Assembly: GCF_020179835.1 (NCBI RefSeq)
Contig: NZ_JAIUDA010000006.1
Location: 298,291 to 362,290 of the forward strand
Direction of reading: 5' to 3'
DNA from: Pantoea sp. alder81
GTDB lineage: Bacteria; Pseudomonadota; Gammaproteobacteria; Enterobacterales; Enterobacteriaceae
Length of the DNA: 64,000 nt
The position numbers and the translations under genes were made by a program. Below the pieces are notes generated by a model that searched no databases, was not told where the DNA came from, and saw nothing but the letters and a program-made list of their open reading frames with translations. Shown here one piece after another: positions 58,293 through 64,000 of this stretch; within the stretch, counting starts at the first letter, position 1; each line of letters starts with the position of its first letter.

Positions 58293-59033
58293 TCAGGACT
58301 GATTATTTGTCGCGATGATCTTCGCTACCTTGTCCGCTTCTGCGGTTAACTGCAGCTGGCGGTAAGCATTTTCCATCAGCGGCAGTGCTTTGTGCGTCGC
58401 TTCGGTATCTGGGAAATCTTTCATCATCCCTTCAACACGGTTAACAACGGCGACATAGGCCCCACGCTTGGTATAGAATTGCGCCACCGAGAGTTCATAC
58501 TTCGCCAGACGCTCTTTCAGGTAGGCTAAACGCTTCTGCGCATCATCAGCATATTGGCTGTTTGGATAACCGCGCAGCAGCTGTGAGAAGTCACGGAAAG
58601 CATCACGAGCGTGCGTCGGATCACGATCAGAACGATCGATACCGAAGAAGCCCTGCAGTGCAGAATCATCCAGCGCCATATCCGTCAGACCTTTCATATA
58701 AATGACGTAGTCGATGTTCGGATGGGTTGGATTGAGACGCATAAAGCGTGCAATAGCGGCTTGCGCCAGTGGCAGATCGGCATTTTTGTAATACGCGTAG
58801 ATCAAATCCAGCTGCACTTGCTGCGAGTAAGGGCCAAATGGATAGCGGTTATCCAGTGCTTCCAGTTGCTTAATCGCCGCTTTAAAGTTACCGTCCTGCA
58901 GCTTTTGCTGGGCTGTAGCATAAATTTCAGACGGCGGGCTGTCCGGGACGGGATCCGATGAGCCGGAACAGCCCACCAGAGCCAGGCTCAGGCTCAATGT
59001 GGCAGCAGCCACCAGATGTTTCATACGCGTCAT
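58293..59033 (-). CDS. bamD: Outer-membrane protein assembly factor BamD
   Basis: BamD is the essential lipoprotein of the BAM complex that inserts beta-barrel proteins into the outer membrane. The 246-residue protein has a lipobox ending in Cys22 (LALVGCSGS) and five tetratricopeptide-like repeats, with [35 protein letters not shown] and [18 protein letters not shown] typical of the family. An in-frame ATG at 59024 is an alternative start. It is divergent from rluD over a 130-base gap, which has a TATAAT-like box on the minus strand. Confidence 0.97.
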   Translation of the reverse strand: MTRMKHLVAAATLSLSLALVGCSGSSDPVPDSPPSEIYATAQQKLQDGNFKAAIKQLEALDNRYPFGPYSQQVQLDLIYAYYKNADLPLAQAAIARFMRLNPTHPNIDYVIYMKGLTDMALDDSALQGFFGIDRSDRDPTHARDAFRDFSQLLRGYPNSQYADDAQKRLAYLKERLAKYELSVAQFYTKRGAYVAVVNRVEGMMKDFPDTEATHKALPLMENAYRQLQLTAEADKVAKIIATNNQS

Positions 59034-59163
59034 GACGAAATGATTATCCTCAAAGTGTTGTAGCGGAAGCTGTCCGTATAGCTCCCGGTTATGACCTGGT
59101 ACGATAGCACATTATATTAAACGGCATCGCCGTGAAAACCCAACGTTAACGAAGAAGCTGTAT

Positions 59164-60144
59164 ATGGCACAACAAGTTCAACTCACCGCAACGGTGTCCG
59201 AAGCACAGCTTGGACAACGCTTAGATCAGACTTTGGCGGAATTGTTCCCTGATTATTCACGTTCCCGCATAAAAGAATGGATTCTCGAGCGTCGCGTCAG
59301 CGTCAACGGCACCATCATCGATAAACCGAAAGAGAAAGTTTTCGGCGGTGAGCAGGTGTCTATCGATGCTGAAATCGAAGAAGCGCAGCGCTGGGAAGCG
59401 CAAAACATTCCACTGAACATCGTCTATGAAGATGACGATATCCTGGTGATCAACAAGCCGCGTGGCCTTGTGGTGCATCCCGGAGCCGGTAATCCTGATG
59501 GCACTGTATTAAATGCGCTGCTTTATCATTATCCACCGATTGCCGATGTACCGCGTGCCGGAATCGTCCATCGCCTCGATAAAGACACGACCGGGTTAAT
59601 GGTGGTGGCGAAGACTGTCCCTGCTCAGACGCATCTGGTTGAAACGCTGCAGTTGCGTGAAATCACCCGTGAATATGAAGCGGTTGCGATCGGCACCATG
59701 ACGGCGGGCGGCACGGTTAACGAACCGATGGCGCGTCACTCCACCAAGCGTACGCATATGGCGGTACACCCTATGGGTAAACCTGCTACGACGCATTACC
59801 GCATCATGGAGCATTTCCGTGCTCATACGCGTCTGCGACTGCGTCTGGAAACCGGCCGTACTCACCAGATTCGTGTGCACATGGCGCATATCAATCATCC
59901 TCTGGTAGGTGATCCGCTGTACGGTGGCCGTCCGCGCCCGCCTAAAGGTGCATCGGATGCGTTCATCACCGCGCTGCGTGGTTTTGATCGTCAGGCTCTG
60001 CATGCCACCATGCTGCGTCTCTACCATCCCATCACCGGGATTGAGATGGAATGGCATGCGCCATTGCCGCAAGACATGGTCGATCTGATTGATGCGCTGA
60101 AAGCCGATACCCATGAGTTCCGCGATCAGATGGATTGGCTATGA
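59164..60144 (+). CDS. rluD: 23S rRNA pseudouridine(1911/1915/1917) synthase
   Basis: RluD makes the three pseudouridines of helix 69 in 23S rRNA, needed for normal ribosome function. The 326-residue protein has an S4-like RNA-binding domain (GQRLDQTLAELFPDYSRSRIKEWI), the catalytic aspartate in GIVHRLDKDTTGLMVVAKT near residue 139, and RLRLETGRTHQIRVHMAHINHPLVGDPLYGG. Length equals E. coli. Its stop overlaps the start of pgeF. Confidence 0.97.
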   Translation: MAQQVQLTATVSEAQLGQRLDQTLAELFPDYSRSRIKEWILERRVSVNGTIIDKPKEKVFGGEQVSIDAEIEEAQRWEAQNIPLNIVYEDDDILVINKPRGLVVHPGAGNPDGTVLNALLYHYPPIADVPRAGIVHRLDKDTTGLMVVAKTVPAQTHLVETLQLREITREYEAVAIGTMTAGGTVNEPMARHSTKRTHMAVHPMGKPATTHYRIMEHFRAHTRLRLRLETGRTHQIRVHMAHINHPLVGDPLYGGRPRPPKGASDAFITALRGFDRQALHATMLRLYHPITGIEMEWHAPLPQDMVDLIDALKADTHEFRDQMDWL

Positions 60145-60866
60145 GTGAGTGGATCATTCCTGACTGGCCTGCACCGCAGCGCGTTCAGGCATGTTCCACC
60201 TTGCGTCATGGCGGTGTTAGCACTGCGCCCTGGGATTCGCTGAATCTTGGGGCACACGTTGGCGATGCTGAAACGCATGTCTTGCAAAATCGTCAGTATT
60301 TGAGGGATAAGTTGCTGCCCGCCGTGCCGCAGTGGCTGAATCAGGTACATGGACAGGATGTTGTCCGTTTACCTGCAGAAGATGCGATACCGAATGCCGA
60401 TGCGGCCATCACTCGCGAAACCGACGTGGTTTGCGCTGTCATGACCGCGGATTGCTTGCCGGTGTTGTTCTGCAGTTATGATGGTAGTGAAGTGGCCGCT
60501 GCCCACGCCGGCTGGCGTGGTCTATGTAATGGCGTGCTTGAACAGACTTTGCAGCAGTTTCAATCTCCGGCCAGTGAGATCCACGTCTGGCTTGGACCCG
60601 CCATCGGCCCTGAGGCATTTGAAGTCGGTGCGGAGGTGCGTGAAGCCTTTATGGCGCACGATGCACAAGCCGATGCGGCTTTTCTTCCAGCAGGCGACAA
60701 ATATTTTGCAAATATCTGGCAGTTAGCGCGTCAGCGCCTTCAGGCCGCCGGGGTGCATTCTATCAGTGGTTCACAGCGTTGCACCTTCACCGACGCCGAT
60801 GATTTTTTCTCCTACCGACGCGATGGAATCACCGGGCGTATGGCAACTTTGATTTGGCTGAGATAA
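60141..60866 (+). CDS. pgeF: Laccase-domain purine nucleoside phosphorylase / peptidoglycan editing factor
   Basis: PgeF (YfiH) belongs to the multicopper-like DUF152 family; in E. coli it removes peptidoglycan precursors that carry serine in place of alanine. The 241-residue protein has STLRHGGVSTAPWDSLNLGAHVGD, NQVHGQDV, the zinc-binding TADCLPVLFCS and AAHAGWRGLCNGVLE motifs, and a C-terminal FFSYRRDGITGRMATLIWL. I use ATG 60141, overlapping the rluD stop; an in-frame ATG at 60135 is possible. Confidence 0.93.
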   Translation: MSEWIIPDWPAPQRVQACSTLRHGGVSTAPWDSLNLGAHVGDAETHVLQNRQYLRDKLLPAVPQWLNQVHGQDVVRLPAEDAIPNADAAITRETDVVCAVMTADCLPVLFCSYDGSEVAAAHAGWRGLCNGVLEQTLQQFQSPASEIHVWLGPAIGPEAFEVGAEVREAFMAHDAQADAAFLPAGDKYFANIWQLARQRLQAAGVHSISGSQRCTFTDADDFFSYRRDGITGRMATLIWLR

Positions 60867-60924
60867 CCTTACGCCGCAAGACGATCCAGTAGCGTATTTT
60901 TTGTTCGCAATACAGCTCATTAAA

Positions 60925-60953
60925 CTTGAAAAATTTGAGGCATGACCTCATTT
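60925..60953 (+). promoter_or_regulatory. Sigma32 heat-shock promoter of clpB
   Basis: CTTGAAA (60925-60931) and CCTCATTT (60946-60953), spaced 14 bases, fit the sigma32 consensus CTTGAAA / CCCCATNT closely. The clpB start lies 37 bases downstream. Confidence 0.9.
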
Positions 60954-60990
60954 AATCTCCAGTAGCATTTTGACCTGTATTGGAGGAATC

Positions 60991-63564
60991 ATGCGTCTGG
61001 ATCGTCTTACTAATAAATTCCAGTTGGCCCTTGCCGATGCTCAGTCCCTTGCCCTGGGACATGACAATCAATTCATTGAACCCCTTCACTTGATGAGCGC
61101 GTTGCTCAATCAGGAAGGCGGATCGGTGCGTCCGTTGCTTAGCGCAGCCGGTGCCGATGTGGCTGGTCTGCGTACCAGCATCGAACAAGCTATCAACCGA
61201 CTGCCGCAGGTGGAAGGTACCGATGGCGACGTACAGCCTTCAGCCGATCTCATTCGGGTACTGAACCTGTGCGACAAACTCGCGCAAAAGCGCGGTGACA
61301 ACTTTATATCATCTGAATTATTTGTTCTGGCGGCCCTCGACTCTCGTGGTTCGCTGGCGGACATATTGAAGTCTGCTGGTGCAACCACCGAAAAACTCAC
61401 TAAGGCCATCGAGCAATTACGGGGAGGAGAGAACGTGAACGATCAAGGGGCTGAAGATCAGCGCCAGGCTTTAAAAAAATACACCATCGATCTGACTGAG
61501 CGTGCCGAACTTGGCAAGTTAGACCCGGTGATTGGTCGTGATGAAGAAATTCGTCGCACCATTCAGGTGTTGCAGCGCCGTACCAAAAACAACCCGGTAT
61601 TAATTGGGGAGCCCGGCGTGGGTAAAACCGCGATTGCCGAAGGGTTAGCGCAGCGCATTATCAACGGTGAAGTGCCAGAAGGCCTGAAAGGCCGCCGCGT
61701 GTTGGCCCTGGACATGGGTTCGCTGGTGGCGGGCGCTAAATATCGCGGTGAATTCGAAGAACGCCTGAAAGGTGTGCTGAGCGATCTGGCAAAACAGGAA
61801 GGCAACGTCATTCTGTTTATCGACGAGCTGCATACCATGGTCGGTGCGGGTAAAGCCGATGGCGCCATGGATGCCGGTAACATGCTGAAACCCGCATTAG
61901 CGCGCGGTGAGTTGCACTGCGTCGGTGCTACCACGCTGAATGAGTATCGCCAGTTCATCGAAAAAGATGCGGCGCTGGAGCGTCGTTTCCAGAAAGTCTT
62001 TGTGGCTGAGCCGAGTGTGGAAGACACTATTGCTATTCTGCGTGGCCTGAAAGAGCGCTATGAGTTGCACCACCATGTGCAAATTACGGATCCAGCGATT
62101 GTGGCTGCGGCAACGCTGTCGCATCGCTATATCTCCGATCGCCAGCTGCCAGATAAGGCCATTGACTTGATCGATGAAGCGGCATCGAGCATTCGTTTGC
62201 AGATGGACTCGAAACCGGAGTCGCTGGATCGTCTGGAACGCCGCATTATCCAGTTAAAGCTGGAACAGCAGGCACTGAAGAAAGAGTCGGATGATGCCAG
62301 CATCAAACGTCTGGAGATGCTGGAAACGGAACTCGATCAGAAAGAGCGTGAATATGCTGAGCTGGAAGAAGAGTGGAAAGCGGAAAAAGCCTCTTTAACT
62401 GGTACGCAAAATATTAAGGCGGAACTGGAGCAAGCTCGTCTGGCGATGGAACAGGCGCGACGCGTTGGCGACCTCGGTCAAATGTCTGAGTTGCAATACG
62501 GTAAAATTCCGGAGCTGGAAAAGCAGCTCACTATTGCGACGCAGTCCGAAGGTAAAACCATGAAGCTGTTACGTAACCGCGTAACAGATGTGGAAATTGC
62601 CGATGTGCTGGCACGCTGGACCGGTATTCCAGTGGCACGAATGATGGAAGGTGAACGCGATAAACTGCTGCGGATGGAACAAGACCTGCATGCGCGCGTG
62701 ATTGGCCAGAACGAGGCGGTTGATGCGGTATCGAATGCGATTCGCCGTAGTCGTGCGGGTCTGTCCGATCCTAATCGTCCAATTGGCTCGTTCCTGTTCC
62801 TTGGACCTACCGGTGTCGGTAAAACCGAGCTGAGTAAAGCGCTGGCTAACTTCTTGTTCGACAGCGACGATGCCATGGTGCGTATTGATATGTCCGAGTT
62901 TATGGAAAAACACTCGGTATCGCGTTTAGTCGGTGCACCTCCGGGCTATGTGGGTTATGAAGAGGGCGGTTATCTGACAGAAGCAGTACGTCGTCGTCCT
63001 TATTCAGTGATTCTGCTGGATGAAGTAGAGAAGGCTCATCCCGATGTGTTCAACATCTTATTGCAGGTACTGGATGATGGGCGTTTAACCGATGGTCAGG
63101 GGCGTACGGTAGATTTCCGTAATACCGTGGTCATTATGACCTCTAACCTTGGATCGGATCTGATTCAGGAGCGCTTCGGTGCGTTGGACTATCCGGAAAT
63201 GAAAGATATGGTGATGACGGTGGTGGGTTCGCATTTCCGCCCAGAGTTCATTAACCGTATTGATGAGGTTGTGGTGTTCCATCCGCTTGGCGAACAGCAC
63301 ATTGCTTCAATCGCGCAGATTCAGTTGCAGCGGTTGTACAACCGTCTGGATGAACGCGGCTACCAATTGCATATCACGGATGCAGCGCTGAAGCTGTTGG
63401 GTGAGAATGGATATGATCCGGTATACGGTGCACGTCCATTGAAACGCGCTATTCAGCAGCAAATTGAAAACCCGCTGGCGCAGAAGATTCTTTCTGGTGC
63501 TTTTGTTCCGGGGAAAACCATCGAAATGGATGTTAAAGACGACATCATTGTCGCGCATCAGTAA
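60991..63564 (+). CDS. clpB: ATP-dependent disaggregase ClpB
   Basis: ClpB is the Hsp104-type AAA+ ring that, with DnaK, threads and rescues aggregated proteins after heat stress. The 857 residues match E. coli: an N domain, Walker A1 [10 protein letters not shown] near residue 206, the coiled-coil middle domain at about 410-530, Walker A2 [12 protein letters not shown] near 605, and [16 protein letters not shown] 60991 is preceded by tggaggaatc. The internal GTG start at codon 149 (61435), with ggggagga upstream, is conserved and would give the shorter isoform lacking the N domain. A sigma32 promoter lies upstream. Confidence 0.98.
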   Translation: MRLDRLTNKFQLALADAQSLALGHDNQFIEPLHLMSALLNQEGGSVRPLLSAAGADVAGLRTSIEQAINRLPQVEGTDGDVQPSADLIRVLNLCDKLAQKRGDNFISSELFVLAALDSRGSLADILKSAGATTEKLTKAIEQLRGGENVNDQGAEDQRQALKKYTIDLTERAELGKLDPVIGRDEEIRRTIQVLQRRTKNNPVLIGEPGVGKTAIAEGLAQRIINGEVPEGLKGRRVLALDMGSLVAGAKYRGEFEERLKGVLSDLAKQEGNVILFIDELHTMVGAGKADGAMDAGNMLKPALARGELHCVGATTLNEYRQFIEKDAALERRFQKVFVAEPSVEDTIAILRGLKERYELHHHVQITDPAIVAAATLSHRYISDRQLPDKAIDLIDEAASSIRLQMDSKPESLDRLERRIIQLKLEQQALKKESDDASIKRLEMLETELDQKEREYAELEEEWKAEKASLTGTQNIKAELEQARLAMEQARRVGDLGQMSELQYGKIPELEKQLTIATQSEGKTMKLLRNRVTDVEIADVLARWTGIPVARMMEGERDKLLRMEQDLHARVIGQNEAVDAVSNAIRRSRAGLSDPNRPIGSFLFLGPTGVGKTELSKALANFLFDSDDAMVRIDMSEFMEKHSVSRLVGAPPGYVGYEEGGYLTEAVRRRPYSVILLDEVEKAHPDVFNILLQVLDDGRLTDGQGRTVDFRNTVVIMTSNLGSDLIQERFGALDYPEMKDMVMTVVGSHFRPEFINRIDEVVVFHPLGEQHIASIAQIQLQRLYNRLDERGYQLHITDAALKLLGENGYDPVYGARPLKRAIQQQIENPLAQKILSGAFVPGKTIEMDVKDDIIVAHQ

Positions 63565-63576
63565 TTCGAAATGATG

Positions 63577-63603
63577 AAAACGGGCCTTCGGGCCCGTTTT
63601 TTT
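63577..63603 (+). terminator. Rho-independent terminator after clpB
   Basis: AAAACGGGCC and GGCCCGTTTT pair perfectly around ttcg and are followed by further T residues. Confidence 0.93.
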
Positions 63604-63684
63604 ACCTGTTTGATGCGAATTCGTTGTTAATTTCAGCGTATCGACCGAAAAGTGAGCGGTCGTGCAAAAACTTAAAATTAACGC

Positions 63685-63719
63685 TTGTCAGCTCATCAGA
63701 AATCCCTATACTGCGCCAC
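63685..63719 (+). promoter_or_regulatory. rRNA operon promoter P1
   Basis: TTGTCA (63685-63690) and TATACT (63707-63712), 16 bases apart, followed by the GC-rich discriminator gcgccacc, match E. coli rrn P1. AT-rich sequence just upstream (aaaaacttaaaattaa) fits an UP element. It predicts growth-rate and stringent control by ppGpp and DksA. Confidence 0.92.
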
Positions 63720-63805
63720 CACTGAGACGGCAAAGCGGCAACGCAGACGGCTCAGCAGGGAGTGAAGTGATTCACCCCGCCGGAGAAAAACGCTGAAAAA
63801 AGTGT

Positions 63806-63833
63806 TTGACTCTGAAGGAGGAAAGCGTAATAT
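63806..63833 (+). promoter_or_regulatory. rRNA operon promoter P2
   Basis: TTGACT (63806-63811) and TAATAT (63828-63833), 16 bases apart and followed by acgccacc, lie 121 bases after P1, the normal tandem arrangement. The -35/-10 pair is the same as that of the tRNA operon at 43516. Confidence 0.92.
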
Positions 63834-64000
63834 ACGCCACCTCGCAACAGCAGCCCAAGGCGCTGATTGCACCGCTCTTTAACAATTTATCAGACAATCT
63901 GTGTGGGCACTCGCAGGATTGATATCAACGTCTCCGGACGTAAAAAATATCAAGTCTCACGAGTGAACACATAATGAAATTCATTATGACGTTTTACAGA
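63834..64000 (+). other. rRNA operon leader with boxA antitermination site; 16S gene just beyond the window
   Basis: The leader contains gctctttaacaatttatcag from 63874, the rrn boxA (NusB-NusE loading site), and ends with sequence like the E. coli pre-16S leader (caagtctcacgagtgaacac). The mature 16S start (aaattgaagagtttgatc) has not been reached, so no rRNA gene is annotated. In E. coli the operon after clpB is rrnG. Confidence 0.88.

Noticed and set aside
63965..64000. 5' end of the 16S rRNA gene
   Set aside because: The sequence is still leader; the conserved mature start has not appeared by the window end.

Overview
The window is chromosomal core DNA from a gammaproteobacterium of the order Enterobacterales, most likely Erwiniaceae (a Pantoea- or Erwinia-like genome). 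This rests on protein sequences very close to the Escherichia coli orthologues, on gene order that follows the E. coli barA-relA-pyrG-eno, cysJIH, ispDF-truD-surE-pcm-nlpD-rpoS-mutS, recA-alaS-csrA, luxS-gshA, ffh-rpsP-rplS, aroF-tyrA-pheA and bamD-rluD-clpB-rrn blocks, and on departures from E. coli: a cysG copy leading the cysDNC operon, no mazEF between relA and mazG, no yfiLRNB before aroF, and short dispersed palindromes between genes. Taxonomy is inferred from memory of family sequences, not from a search.

Layout. 1-1450: end of a galactarate/glucarate catabolic unit (garR end, garK). 1451-4399: a 54-bp triple tandem repeat, then the hybrid sensor kinase barA. 4476-5163: a decayed rlmD (23S rRNA m5U1939 methyltransferase). 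5196-12442: relA, mazG, pyrG, eno, queE. 12550-13638: a secreted-type inorganic pyrophosphatase and queD. 13936-24617: assimilatory sulfate reduction (cysJIH; cysG-cysDNC-ygbE), interrupted by a YciI-like gene and iap. 24789-28947: ftsB-ispD-ispF-truD, surE-pcm. 29114-33974: nlpD, rpoS and convergent mutS. 34341-40104: mltB, a small accessory group (yjdM, a dihydrodipicolinate-synthase-family aldolase, tam), pncC, recA, recX. 40239-44218: alaS, csrA and a tRNA operon (Ser-GCT plus four identical Arg-ACG). 44452-49894: yqaB-yqaA-gshA, the sRNA MicA, luxS, yfjD, ypjD. 50061-53574: ffh, rpsP-rimM-trmD-rplS. 54051-58026: aroF-tyrA facing pheL-pheA, then raiA. 58293-63564: bamD, rluD-pgeF, clpB. 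63604-64000: promoters and leader of an rRNA operon whose 16S gene lies just outside the window.

Functionally the window joins stress and global control (BarA, RelA, RpoS, CsrA, RecA/LexA box, MicA/sigmaE, ClpB/sigma32, RaiA/CRP) with translation and housekeeping genes and two biosynthetic blocks (cysteine/siroheme, aromatic amino acids). Regulatory sites legible from sequence include the recA LexA box, a sigmaE promoter for micA, a sigma32 promoter for clpB, TyrR boxes at aroF, the pheL attenuator, a perfect CRP palindrome at raiA, and rrn P1/P2 with boxA.

I found no phage, transposase, integrase, CRISPR array, secretion cluster or defence island, and no convincing new multi-gene system. 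The most notable items are the multi-lesion rlmD remnant, the pyrophosphatase with a signal peptide, the 54-bp tandem array flanked by dispersed-repeat arms, and a strong hairpin ahead of rpsP.
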